From an uncultured Verrucomicrobiota bacterium (GTDB taxonomy: Bacteria > Verrucomicrobiota > Kiritimatiellia > CAIVKH01): 64,000 bases of DNA. The position numbers and the translations under genes are program-made. Position 1 is the stretch's first letter; every line of letters begins with the position of its first letter. Positions 42,887 to 52,257 of the stretch are shown piece by piece. The stretch covers positions 1 through 64,000 of the forward strand of contig CALMYG010000067.1 of assembly GCA_937873455.1 (NCBI GenBank). Reading direction: 5' to 3'. The notes below the pieces were generated by a model, which was not told where the DNA came from, did no database searches, and saw nothing but the letters and a program-made list of their open reading frames with translations.

Positions 42887-43945
42887 CTACGGATGTGTGT
42901 CCGATTTATCGGGGTTCGAGCCCATCAAAAGCGCCAAGCCCCGGGTTTCCGGCAAACTTTCCATCGCGATTTTCAACGCCATGGTCAGCGGCACCGACAA
43001 CAACATACCCAGCGGCCCCAGCACCCACGCCCAGAAGATCAGCGTGATCACGATCACCATCGGCGAAAGCCCCAACCCGCGGCCCATGTAGCGCGGCTCG
43101 ATGAAATTGCTCACAAACACATTGATCACCACATAGCCCGCCGCGACCACCGCCGCCCGGCCCAAGCCAAATTCGATGAACGCCAGCATCACCCCGGGCG
43201 CCCCCGCCATGATCGACCCGAGGTTTGGAATAAAATTCAGCAAAAACGCCAAAATCCCCAGCAGCACCGGATTATCCACCCCGAGCAGAAAGAGAAACAC
43301 CCCGACCAGCACGCCGGTCAATGCGCTCATCATCGTCTTCATGCCGATGTAGCGGCGCACGTTGTCGATCACCAGCTTCACCCGCTCGTAGGTATCGTCG
43401 CTCATGTTCGGCATCGAGCGCAGCTTTTTCGGCAAAATCGCCGCCTCCAGCAAGATGAAGATCGCGATCAGCAACACGATGAATCCGCGCCCGAGCAGAT
43501 GGGTCGCCGTGGTGATGGCATCGCCGATGATGCGCACCGGAGTTTTCTCGGCCAGCGCATTGCGGATCATCTGGTCCGGCGTTTCCACGCCTTTGCTTTC
43601 CAGCCAGATCAGGATCACCCCGACCTGCTGTTGAAGGTTTTCCTGGTAGCGCGGCAAATTCCGGTAAATTTCCTCCAGCGAAATGCGCAGCATGTGCACA
43701 CCAGCCGAACCGACCACGGTCAAACCGATCACCAGAATCAGCAGCGCCACCACCGAGGGCACCCCCTTCTCCTGCATGCGAAGGAAAAACGGCGCGGCCA
43801 GCACCACGATGAAAATCGACAACAGCAGCAGGATCACCACATCGGAAGCGGCCCTGATGCCGGCCACAATGACCACGAAAGCGGCGAGATTCACTAAAAT
43901 CTCCCGCAGCGGCATCGTTCGTCTATGGATGGAACCCGGTGACAT
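42887..43945 (-). CDS. AI-2E family transporter-like membrane protein
   Basis: The 352-residue protein has paired N-terminal helices (LREILVNLAAFVVIVAGIRAASDVVILLLLSIFIVVLAAPFF), about six to eight membrane segments overall, and the conserved AI-2E region ALTGVLVGVFLFLLGVDNPVLLGILAFLLNFIPNLGS near 214-250 followed by YVVINVFVSNFIEPRYMGRGLGLSPMV near 272. The family name comes from a proposed AI-2 exporter; members also include Na+/H+ antiporters, so transport substrate is not assigned. The start is uncertain between Met 43945 and Met 43915. A strong REP-type hairpin lies beyond its 3' end. Confidence 0.88.
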   Translation of the reverse strand: MSPGSIHRRTMPLREILVNLAAFVVIVAGIRAASDVVILLLLSIFIVVLAAPFFLRMQEKGVPSVVALLILVIGLTVVGSAGVHMLRISLEEIYRNLPRYQENLQQQVGVILIWLESKGVETPDQMIRNALAEKTPVRIIGDAITTATHLLGRGFIVLLIAIFILLEAAILPKKLRSMPNMSDDTYERVKLVIDNVRRYIGMKTMMSALTGVLVGVFLFLLGVDNPVLLGILAFLLNFIPNLGSIMAGAPGVMLAFIEFGLGRAAVVAAGYVVINVFVSNFIEPRYMGRGLGLSPMVIVITLIFWAWVLGPLGMLLSVPLTMALKIAMESLPETRGLALLMGSNPDKSDTHP

Positions 43946-44037
43946 GGTTTACCTGAGCACCGACTATACTGGCACGCGATTCACCCGACAAGCGAAGTCG
44001 GAACATTCCCGCGCGGGGCGCATCCTTGGTTCAAGGA

Positions 44038-44415
44038 CTAATACCATTTCGTTCATCATCCAGCTCATCAGGATTTTGAAGGGGATTGTGCAACGAGCCT
44101 GTCTTCTTTATGCGCCGCAGGTGCATGCGATACCGCGGGAAGCCGTCGGACAGACCCGCGCACGCGGGTCCGGGGAGTCGGTTGATCCAGCGGGCCGCGC
44201 CTGTCGTTAGCGACAGGCGGCCAGCAAGGCGGAGCGGGTGGCGCTGGTCTAAAGACCGCGCCGCCCGCGACAACACCGCTGGCGGCACGCTGGGACAAAC
44301 GACTCCCCGCCGACGGATTCTCGCCTGGCTCACGCACCGCAAGACCAAACCCCTTCACGTCCTGAATGAGATTCAGGTATGCGGTGTCACGAACAAGTCA
44401 ACCGATCAGGGATGC
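44038..44415. repeat. Composite of dispersed elements A and B
   Basis: This copy carries both ends. Element A (44038-44175) has CTAATACCATTTCGTTCATC, ATCAGGATTTTGAAGGGG, GTGCAACGAGCC and TTTATGCGCCGCAGG, shared with 58200-58322. Element B (44314-44415) matches 23719-23826. In the 140-base middle lies the perfect hairpin GCCTGTCGTTAGCGACAGGC (44199-44218). No gene is credible here; reading frames present are by-products of the repeats. The rest of 43946-44435 holds nothing else recognised. Confidence 0.75.
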
Positions 44416-44435
44416 GCCTTGCGCGGGGCGCAAGA

Positions 44436-47400
44436 TCAAGGAAGGGCGATGCGTAGACGATAGATGTCATAATCACCCGGCGCCGCGGTGTCGGTCATGG
44501 ATGTGAAACCCACCAGGCCGGTGACCGGGCCGGACACCATCGACCAGAGCGGATTCGTAGCCAGGCCGCTGTTGCGATCAAGGCGATACACCCGCTCGTT
44601 CACCGAAGGGAAACTGACCACCCGGTTGGTCTCGCCACCAATCGCAGTGATGACGGGATAGGATTGGGGAACGCGCGGGTCGGTAAAAGCCAACCACTCC
44701 TCCACGTCGTAGAACCCGTCGGCGTCGGCATCAGCGCCGGGAGCGTTGGATACGCTTGGGTTGAAACCATGAACCAGCTCCCACCAGTCCGGCATACCGT
44801 CGTTGTCGGTGTCGGTGAGGTTTTCCCGGAAAAGGATGCCGGCGCTGTATTCCGACGTGCCCTCATTGGTGGTGGTGGCGGTGGCGAAAATGGTCGCATT
44901 GGTGGCGATGCCAAAACTTGAAAACGTGTGGACAAACGAACCGGTCCCGCTGGCCGGGAGGAAGATATTGGTAAAACCAAGGTAGCGTTGTCCGAATACC
45001 GGATCACTGGCGAAGTAGTCGATCCGGTAATCGCGCTCCGGCGCACTGATCAACGTGCCATAGGCGAAAAATTCGGAGCCGCGACGCGCCGTAGTCAGCA
45101 CCGGATAATTCTGGAAGTTGTTGGCGAAACCGATATCGGCATCCGGGGCGGGGTCGTTGGGCGTAACGCCGTCAAAGTTCAGATCCACCGGAATGCCGGT
45201 GTTGTTGTAAATCAGGTTGCCGTACATTTCGTGGCGCAGACGCACGCCGAAGACCACGCTGGTGATGGCGATGCCGGGTCCTTGATTATAGGCGATGACG
45301 TTACCGCCGCCACCGGCGCTTCCGTAGCGGATGTTTTCACTGCCGTTGACCAGAATGCCCGGACCCTGATTGCCGCGATTGAGAAGGGGGCCTCCTCGCG
45401 TCCGTCCGATATAATTCAATTCAATAGAGACATCCCTAATTAAACTGTTGAGATGGATGCCCGGTCCCGAATTGTTGGCGATGACATTGTACATGATGAA
45501 ATTCGTGGAGCAGGAGTTCTCCAGGAGGATACCGGCGCCCCGGTTGCCCATCGTTGCGTTGCCGGCATTGTTGATGCCGATCATGTTGTTGAATATCTGA
45601 AGGTTTTGACTGCCGACCACGTGGATGCCGTTGCTCATGTTGCCGGAAATGAAGTTGCCCCAATTCGTAAATGCACCGCCGATCACAATCGTGGCGGTGG
45701 AAAAATCAATCCGCACCCCGGCCATCCGGTTGCTGAGGACTTGCGTCCCGGACGCATCCACCCCGATGCTGTTGGCCAGGATGAATAGGTTTTGATTGGT
45801 CGCCCCGGATATAAAAATGCCGTTCATGTCATTCCCGCCGATGATGTTTCGATCCGACTCAACCACACTGCCGATCGAACTGCCGTGTGGATTGATCAAC
45901 CGGATGCCGTTTTCCCCGTTGGGCACGACCTGGGTTCCAACCTGATTGACGCCGATGCGATTACCGAACGTAAACACATTGGAAACCCCCGCGCCAAAGA
46001 CTTCTATCCCGTTGCGTAGATTGCCCGAAATGACGTTGCTGGTCATGGTCACGGTTCCCACCCGGTTGGTGAGGTGAATACCGCTGAAAAAGTTACGCAC
46101 GGCCATGGAGGTGTTGGTCCCCACGCCGACCAGGTTGTTGACGATTTGCACGTTGCGGGCATTCGTTATGGCGATGCCATGTTGTTGGTTACCGGAAATG
46201 ACGTTGCGTCCGTTGACGCCAATGGTGATATTGCTTCCGCCCGCAATAAAAATGCCGTTTGCGGTATTGTTCAGCATGTTCGTGCCGGTAACATCCACGC
46301 CAATCAGGTTGTTTTGTATGGATAGGGCCCGGGTGTTCGTACCTTCGACAAGAATGCCGTTCAGCGCGTTGCCGGAGATGATGTTGCCCGGGGCAAATCC
46401 GCCGGCGGGATCGCCGATCTGAATAGTCTGGCCGTTATGGATGCGAATGCCGCCGCGTCCGTTGGATCGCATGACCGTTCCGGCGGTATCCGTGCCGATG
46501 TAGTTGTTGGCGATCACGTGGGCCAGATTGGTCGCACCGGAAATTTCGACGCCGTAATCGCCGTTGCCGGAGATGACATTCCGGAAGATCGACCCGGCGG
46601 TGCCGATGAGCGTGTTGGAACCGCCGCCGATAAAAACGCCGCTCAAGCGGTTGCTCACCGGATTCCCGGAAAAATTTACACCAATGACATTGCGGTCGAT
46701 CCGGTTGCTGTAGGAGGATGCACCGTAGATACCGATGCCATGCCCCCGGTTGCCGCCGATCACATTCAAAAATATATAGGCGCCGATGGTGTCTTCCATA
46801 TGGATGCCGCTACCACTCCCGGTAACGATTCCGTTACCGAGCGGGACGGCATTCGCGTCCACCCCAATGTAATTGTTGCCTATCCAGTTGTTGCGGTTGG
46901 TTGTGCCGCCCACATGTATGCCGTGCCGCCCGTTCGCGGCAATGATGTTGCGGTAGGTGGCGTCATTCCCTCCGATCGTATTACCATTGGCGGCGGCTAG
47001 ATAGACACCGGACTGCCCGTTCCCCATGGCATTGGTCCCGGTCGCGTCGACCCCGATAAAGTTGCCGAACACATTGATGTTGGTTGCCGATGCCTGGTTG
47101 ATGTACAGACCGTGGTTGGTATTAGCCCCGATCACGTTGCCGCTTCCAAAAAAGCCACCAATGTCACTGTTGGGGCTACTCCAATCTAATCCATACCCGT
47201 TAAAAACGATGGAGTTCCAACCCACCGCGTGTCCTCCCCCGGAAGATACAGCGCGAATACCGGCATTCGGATTGTGGGAAATGGTGTTCCGGGTTATGAC
47301 CGCCTGGCGCGCCGGAGACCACATACTGATTCCGATGTAATTGCTCCGAATCAGGCAGGATTCAATGCGATTGGTGGAGCCCGTGATGAAAATGCCCTCC

Positions 47401-47792
47401 GAGGCGAAGGAAGAAAACCGCTCCACGACGATACCCTGAACGGTGATGCCATTGCCGGCCAGGACCAAGCCATACGAAGAGGCCGCGACCAGTCCGGTGC
47501 CGCTCAAGGTCACGATCGGAGACCCAGCATAGCCCGGCTGATTGGTTCCGGTAATGAGGATGTTGCGGTTGGTGATGGTTGGAAGTTGGCTCGCCGGGGC
47601 GATACGAAACGGGGAAGGAAGGGTAAAGCTGATGGTATGCGGAGGCGTCGAACTGTTCGCGCTGTTGATCGCCCACCGCAAGGTGCCGGTAGCGGTAGTG
47701 TCGGCGAGGCTGGTCACGGTGAACGTGGCGGATTGGGAATAAAACGGGCAAGCCACGACAAACAATACCACCCGAAACAAACGCGGAATCAT
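44436..47792 (-). CDS. Large secreted parallel beta-helix protein with thrombospondin type-3-like segment
   Basis: The 1118-residue product starts with a signal peptide (MIPRLFRVVLFVVACPFYSQSA) followed by FTVTSLADTTATGTLRWAINSAN, the CSLREA-like opening of bacterial extracellular beta-helix proteins. It then has more than 30 turns of the form GNxIxGNxxxGIxIxG and IGVDxxGTxxxxNxxxGIxI, which is a right-handed beta-helix. Residues near 995-1040 give DTDNDGMPDWWELVHGFNP and ADADGFYDVEEWLAFTDP, calcium-binding-like. The final 75 residues share the C-terminal pattern of other exported proteins here. It is unrelated in detail to the small beta-helix family at 1-4767. A surface or shed role is likely; no active site was found. 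Confidence 0.88.
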   Translation of the reverse strand: MIPRLFRVVLFVVACPFYSQSATFTVTSLADTTATGTLRWAINSANSSTPPHTISFTLPSPFRIAPASQLPTITNRNILITGTNQPGYAGSPIVTLSGTGLVAASSYGLVLAGNGITVQGIVVERFSSFASEGIFITGSTNRIESCLIRSNYIGISMWSPARQAVITRNTISHNPNAGIRAVSSGGGHAVGWNSIVFNGYGLDWSSPNSDIGGFFGSGNVIGANTNHGLYINQASATNINVFGNFIGVDATGTNAMGNGQSGVYLAAANGNTIGGNDATYRNIIAANGRHGIHVGGTTNRNNWIGNNYIGVDANAVPLGNGIVTGSGSGIHMEDTIGAYIFLNVIGGNRGHGIGIYGASSYSNRIDRNVIGVNFSGNPVSNRLSGVFIGGGSNTLIGTAGSIFRNVISGNGDYGVEISGATNLAHVIANNYIGTDTAGTVMRSNGRGGIRIHNGQTIQIGDPAGGFAPGNIISGNALNGILVEGTNTRALSIQNNLIGVDVTGTNMLNNTANGIFIAGGSNITIGVNGRNVISGNQQHGIAITNARNVQIVNNLVGVGTNTSMAVRNFFSGIHLTNRVGTVTMTSNVISGNLRNGIEVFGAGVSNVFTFGNRIGVNQVGTQVVPNGENGIRLINPHGSSIGSVVESDRNIIGGNDMNGIFISGATNQNLFILANSIGVDASGTQVLSNRMAGVRIDFSTATIVIGGAFTNWGNFISGNMSNGIHVVGSQNLQIFNNMIGINNAGNATMGNRGAGILLENSCSTNFIMYNVIANNSGPGIHLNSLIRDVSIELNYIGRTRGGPLLNRGNQGPGILVNGSENIRYGSAGGGGNVIAYNQGPGIAITSVVFGVRLRHEMYGNLIYNNTGIPVDLNFDGVTPNDPAPDADIGFANNFQNYPVLTTARRGSEFFAYGTLISAPERDYRIDYFASDPVFGQRYLGFTNIFLPASGTGSFVHTFSSFGIATNATIFATATTTNEGTSEYSAGILFRENLTDTDNDGMPDWWELVHGFNPSVSNAPGADADADGFYDVEEWLAFTDPRVPQSYPVITAIGGETNRVVSFPSVNERVYRLDRNSGLATNPLWSMVSGPVTGLVGFTSMTDTAAPGDYDIYRLRIALP

Positions 47793-47878
47793 AACGCTCT
47801 CCCTATCATTACCTCAGGGAAATGCTGACAGGTCGCGCCCGGCCTGTCAATTGCGCTGAGCCTCGCCCAGCATCGCCT

Positions 47879-48685
47879 TTACGCTTCGTTGAGATGCCGG
47901 ACGGCGTTTTGAAAAATCAGGAGGCCATCGCCATGGGCCGCTGGGTCGGCTTCCCGGGTTCGAAATTCGGCGAGCGGATGTTGCTCGGGGAAAAGAAACG
48001 CCTCGGGATGAGGCATGAGTCCGAAAATCCGGCCGGTGGGGTCGCACAGTCCGGCGATGGCATTTACCGAGCCGTTGGGATTGTGGGGAAATTCCCGGGT
48101 GGGTTCGCCGGTGGCCGGATCGACATACCGGCAGGGCACGCACCCTTGTTGCTCCAAGGCATCCAAGATAGCGTTGTCTTTGGGAAACAACTTACCTTCG
48201 CCATGCCGGATCGGCAGGTCCATCGCGGTAAGCCCGCGCGTGAAAATGCACGGCGATTCGGACTCGAAACGCACACGCACCCAGAAATTTTGAAACGACC
48301 CGCAATCGTTTTGCAACAGGGACACCGAAGGCTTGAAATAATCGCCGTCCACGGCGGGCACAAGCCCCAGCTTGGTCATGATCTGGAATCCATTGCATAC
48401 ACCAAGGATCAAACCGCCCTCCTGCACGAAGGCGCCTAATTCGTCGCGAAGATGATGCCGCAATTTGTGGGCGAAAACATGACCGGAAGTCATGTGGTCG
48501 CCAAAGGAAAAGCCGCCGATGAACATCAGCGCGCCAAAGCGATGAATACGGTCCGGGCGCGCGATCACGTCGTTGACGTGCATGAGGTCGGCCTTCGCGC
48601 CGGCGCGTTCCCAGGCATAACGGGACTCCGCCTCGCAGTTAAGTCCGTATCCGGTGATGATCAAAACAGGCGGCTGCATGGTCAT
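47879..48685 (-). CDS. purQ: Phosphoribosylformylglycinamidine synthase, glutaminase subunit
   Basis: The 268-residue class I amidotransferase has the nucleophile motif GVCNGFQIM near residues 95-103 and the catalytic His-Glu pair in GLMPHPEAF near 226. It supplies ammonia from glutamine to PurL for FGAM formation in purine synthesis. It is slightly longer than the 220-230 residues of small PurQ proteins, matching the form paired with medium or large PurL. Its ATG overlaps the purL stop (ATGA), so the two are translated in tandem. Confidence 0.94.
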   Translation of the reverse strand: MTMQPPVLIITGYGLNCEAESRYAWERAGAKADLMHVNDVIARPDRIHRFGALMFIGGFSFGDHMTSGHVFAHKLRHHLRDELGAFVQEGGLILGVCNGFQIMTKLGLVPAVDGDYFKPSVSLLQNDCGSFQNFWVRVRFESESPCIFTRGLTAMDLPIRHGEGKLFPKDNAILDALEQQGCVPCRYVDPATGEPTREFPHNPNGSVNAIAGLCDPTGRIFGLMPHPEAFLFPEQHPLAEFRTREADPAAHGDGLLIFQNAVRHLNEA

Positions 48686-51669
48686 ATTCCCCAGAGGGTT
48701 CCCCGGAAGGCTTTACGCAGACGGGCCAATTCGCACGCGACAACCGGCTTGCCCTTCACGCCGACGACGTGCACCTGATCATCATCCCGAACGGTTCCAA
48801 CCCGGAATAATGGACGCCCTCGGAAATGCGCTTCGAGCGCACCGGCCCGGTCCGGCGGACAGGTAAGGATAAAGCGGCGGTTGGACTCACTGAACAACAG
48901 GGCGTCCTCCTCCCGGAGATCACCGGCCGCCGCGCCGAGATCAACCTCCGCGCCGAGATCGCCGGCGAGGGCGCACAAGGCCAAACCCGCCGCCAAACCG
49001 CCCAGCGTCGGGGTGTGCGACCCGGCGATCAGGCCCTCCCGCATCGCTTCGTGCAGGGCCTGATAGTCATCCATCGCGCCAGCGGGATCGAGACCGGGAA
49101 GCGCTCCGCCCACCGCCGCCGGGTTGCCCTGGGTGGCGGCGAGCAGGCGGACATACTCCGAGGCGCCGAGTTCGTCGTGGGTCATTCCGAATACATAGAT
49201 AACATCGCCCGGCCGCTTGAAAGACAAGGTAGTCGCCCGCCGCACGTCGTCGATCCGGCCCAGCGCGGAAAACAACAGGGTGGGCGGAATCGAAATTTTC
49301 CGCCCGCCACGCTGGGTGTCGTTTTTCATGCTGTCCTTGCCGGAAATCAGCGGAACGCGCATCGCCGTACAGACATCGTAGAGCGCCTGGTTGGCGCGCA
49401 CGAGTTGAGCCATTTTATACGCACCGTCCGGCGTGGACGGCGAAAGCACCGGATCCGGCCAGCAGAAATTATCCAATCCGGCGATGGTGTCCGGTCGTCC
49501 ACCGGCGCTGACAATGCGCCGCACCGCCTCGTCGATCACGCTGGCGGTCATGGCGTAGGTGTCGAGGTCGGAGTAAAAAGGATTGATGCCCTCGGCGATG
49601 ACCACGCCGGCGTGATCATGGTGGACCACCCGGCAGACGGTGGCATCCGAGGGGACATCCGCCCGGCGACCCACGAAGGGTTTGATCACGCTGAGACCTT
49701 TGACTTCGCCGTCGTAGCGGCGCGCCAGGTATTCGCGGGAACAGACATTCAGTCCGGCGAGCAGCTTCAGCAGCGTACCGGTGTAGTCGGCCTTGCGGCC
49801 GCGCCTCGGGGCGGATACGCAGGGCGGCGTCCACGTCGCCTCCAGGCGTAATCGGGGACAACCGTCGTGAAGAAAACGCAACGGCAGTTGACCGACCAGG
49901 ACCGTATCGTAATACACGGTCAAAAAGCCGTCGTCGGTGAACTCGCCGAGGTCGCTGATATCCACATCGCGTCGCCGGGCGAGGTCGCGCAAGTCCTTCA
50001 TGTTTTCCGGAGGCACGGCCAGGGACATGCGCTCTTGGGCTTCGGAAAGGAAAATCTCCCACGGTTGCAGCCCGGGGTATTTCAAGGGCGCGCGGATCAG
50101 TTCGAGTTCGGCGCCGCCGCTGAACTGGCACATCTCGCCGATGGAGCTGCTCAAGCCCCCGGCGCCGTTGTCGGTGATGGCGCGGTAGAGCCCGAGATCG
50201 CGCGCCTCCATGAGAAACTCATACATCTTGCGCTGGGTGATCGGGTCGCCGATCTGCACGGCCTGGGCGGGGGATTCCTGGTGCAGCGCCTCCGAGGAAA
50301 AGGTGGCGCCGTGAATGCCGTCCTTGCCGATGCGCCCGCCAACCATGACCACGCGATCGCCGGGGCGAATGGATTTTTTCTCGGAAGGTTTACCGCCCAG
50401 CGTCACCGGGAGGCGTCCGACCGTCCCGCAGAACACCAGCGGCTTGCCGATAAAACGGTCGTCAAAACGCTCAAAACCGCGCACCCAGGGAATGCCGCTT
50501 TGGTTGCCGCCATCGATCACGCCATGATGCACGCCGTCGCGAATGCGGCGCGGATGCATCAGGCCCTCCGGAAAGTCGCCCTGATAAAACGGCGAACCGA
50601 GGCAATAGCCCCAGGTGTTGAACAGCAACTCGCTGCCCATGCCGGTTCCCATGGGATCGCGGTTGACCCCGACGATGCCTGTGATCGACCCGCCGTAGGG
50701 GTCGAGAGCGGAGGGGCTGTTGTGGGTTTCGACTTTATACACAAGGTGAAACTGTTCGTTGAATCGAATCACCCCCGCGTTGTCGGTGAATACCGAAACC
50801 AGCCAGTCGCGTGACTTGGCAACTTCGGCGGTGGCGGCTTTAATGAAGGTCTTGTACAGGGAGTCGATCACCTGTTCGCGTCCTTGTTCATCCCGGTAGA
50901 CCACTTCGGCGGCGAAAATCTTGTGTTTGCAGTGCTCGGACCAGGTTTGCGCCAGGCATTCGAGCTCCAGGTCGGTCGGCCAGGGCGGCAAACCGGCGGC
51001 GGTCCGTTTGGCTCTGGTATCCGGGCGCTGATAAAAATCCCGGATGGCCCGCATTTCATCGAGGGAAAGCGACAAGGTGCCTTCGCGGCTGATCCGCATC
51101 AAATCGTCATCGGAACCGGACAGATCGAAAACACGCAGATCCAACCGGGTTTTTTCCGGCACGGGCGCCGGACGGACCTCGACCGGATTCGAGGCCCATT
51201 CCCCGGCGGTGAAGATGTCCGCGGTTTGAATCAAGCGATTGGCCAGTAAGTTCCAGGCTACGGCTTCGACATCGGCGCGCGTCAACCCGCCTCCGGTGAA
51301 GAAATACTGGACGCGCGCGATCACCGCCTCCTCGCGGGACAGCGCGCGATCGATCACATCCGCAACCAGTGAGGAGGCGGTGCGGGCGACGTTATCGGTG
51401 ACGCCGGGCTTGAAGCCGATTTCCACCATCCAGTCAAACGTCGGCGGGGGAAGCCGCCCGAGCGCGGAACGGACGGCGACCGGATCGGTGAAGGCGCGCA
51501 TCACCTCGCGCTGCTTTTTCGCGGGAAGGTCGACCATGACCTCGTAGATATCGCGGGTCTGGCAACGCTTGACGGCCAGCCCCAGCACCGCGCGGGCACG
51601 CGCCGCCGCCGCGACGCCCCGGGGGTCGCGCAATCCACTGCGTAGTCCGATTTCAATGCGAAAGGCCAT
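48682..51669 (-). CDS. purL: Phosphoribosylformylglycinamidine synthase with N-terminal PurS-like region
   Basis: The start is Met 51669 (MAFRIEIGLRSGLRDPRG); the frame is open upstream through unrelated residues. The 995-residue protein begins with two PurS-like stretches (FRIEIGLRSGLRDPRGVAAA near 3 and DWMVEIGFKPGVTDNVARTA near 79). The PurL catalytic part follows: CLAQTWSEHCKHKIFAAEV near 235, YKVETHNSPSALDPYGGS near 297 and further AIRS-like ATP-binding domains. It converts FGAR to FGAM using the PurQ ammonia. It is intermediate in size between small PurL (about 740) and the large single-chain form (about 1300). purQ overlaps its stop. Confidence 0.93.
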   Translation of the reverse strand: MAFRIEIGLRSGLRDPRGVAAAARARAVLGLAVKRCQTRDIYEVMVDLPAKKQREVMRAFTDPVAVRSALGRLPPPTFDWMVEIGFKPGVTDNVARTASSLVADVIDRALSREEAVIARVQYFFTGGGLTRADVEAVAWNLLANRLIQTADIFTAGEWASNPVEVRPAPVPEKTRLDLRVFDLSGSDDDLMRISREGTLSLSLDEMRAIRDFYQRPDTRAKRTAAGLPPWPTDLELECLAQTWSEHCKHKIFAAEVVYRDEQGREQVIDSLYKTFIKAATAEVAKSRDWLVSVFTDNAGVIRFNEQFHLVYKVETHNSPSALDPYGGSITGIVGVNRDPMGTGMGSELLFNTWGYCLGSPFYQGDFPEGLMHPRRIRDGVHHGVIDGGNQSGIPWVRGFERFDDRFIGKPLVFCGTVGRLPVTLGGKPSEKKSIRPGDRVVMVGGRIGKDGIHGATFSSEALHQESPAQAVQIGDPITQRKMYEFLMEARDLGLYRAITDNGAGGLSSSIGEMCQFSGGAELELIRAPLKYPGLQPWEIFLSEAQERMSLAVPPENMKDLRDLARRRDVDISDLGEFTDDGFLTVYYDTVLVGQLPLRFLHDGCPRLRLEATWTPPCVSAPRRGRKADYTGTLLKLLAGLNVCSREYLARRYDGEVKGLSVIKPFVGRRADVPSDATVCRVVHHDHAGVVIAEGINPFYSDLDTYAMTASVIDEAVRRIVSAGGRPDTIAGLDNFCWPDPVLSPSTPDGAYKMAQLVRANQALYDVCTAMRVPLISGKDSMKNDTQRGGRKISIPPTLLFSALGRIDDVRRATTLSFKRPGDVIYVFGMTHDELGASEYVRLLAATQGNPAAVGGALPGLDPAGAMDDYQALHEAMREGLIAGSHTPTLGGLAAGLALCALAGDLGAEVDLGAAAGDLREEDALLFSESNRRFILTCPPDRAGALEAHFRGRPLFRVGTVRDDDQVHVVGVKGKPVVACELARLRKAFRGTLWGI

Positions 51670-51772
51670 GAGGTTTCCGTTTGGAAAGCGCGCAGTATAG
51701 GAAGCGTTCGGAGTGAAAGCAATCCGTTGAATAAAAAATCCGCCCGGTCGTCTGAATGAGCGGGAGTACGCC

Positions 51773-52180
51773 ATGATAACACGAATCAAACGAACCTTTT
51801 TTCGCCTGTTACCCGTAACGGCGTTGCTGATGCTCACCGGTTGCGACGGGGACTGCGGCGGCTGCGGGCCGGAGGTTGCGGTGGTGATTGACGCCCCGGC
51901 CCCGGTGGTGGTTTATCCCTACGGGTTGGCGGTTGTGGTCAGCGACCGCGCCGGGTTCACCCTCGGCGGGGCGTCGGTGGACCTTGTCGTCGCCATGGTT
52001 CCGGAAAAACGATTTTCCGCCGTCACCGGGCGGGATGGCGTGGCCTGGTTTTACTTTGATGCGCCGCCGGATGTAGTGGCCATCGCCTATGCCTGCGCAC
52101 CCGGTTATGCCTGCAATGCCTCGGATGTCGGCACCCGGCCGGACCGCTATGACTTGCGGATTCAGGTCGTTCTCCGTTAG
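51773..52180 (+). CDS. Small cysteine-rich lipoprotein
   Basis: The 135-residue product has a lipoprotein signal (FFRLLPVTALLMLTGC, lipid Cys near residue 24) directly followed by DGDCGGCGPEV. The rest (VVVYPYGLAVVVSDRAGFTLGGASVDLVV..GVAWFYFDAPP) looks like an Ig-like or carboxypeptidase-regulatory-like beta-sandwich. GGGAG lies 7 bases before the ATG. No function is assigned. It is divergent from purL and precedes the RdgC-like gene on the same strand. Confidence 0.75.
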   Translation: MITRIKRTFFRLLPVTALLMLTGCDGDCGGCGPEVAVVIDAPAPVVVYPYGLAVVVSDRAGFTLGGASVDLVVAMVPEKRFSAVTGRDGVAWFYFDAPPDVVAIAYACAPGYACNASDVGTRPDRYDLRIQVVLR

Positions 52181-52257
52181 CCGTGCGGTTTGTTCTGGAC
52201 GAATGCGTCCGGCATCCCTATTCAGATGGGCGCAATCAACCCATCAGGAGATGTCCC

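Noticed and set aside
42900..42925. GGGGTTCGAGCCC resembling a tRNA T-arm
   Set aside because: It is inside the conserved C-terminus of the AI-2E transporter and no acceptor stem or anticodon arm can be drawn around it.
44068..44358. Minus-strand frames starting MKGFG here and at 23763
   Set aside because: They begin within copies of element B and share only the repeat-derived first 18 residues; no ribosome site or family.
48826..49851. Long plus-strand frames across purL
   Set aside because: Shadow frames of a conserved enzyme with no recognisable motif.
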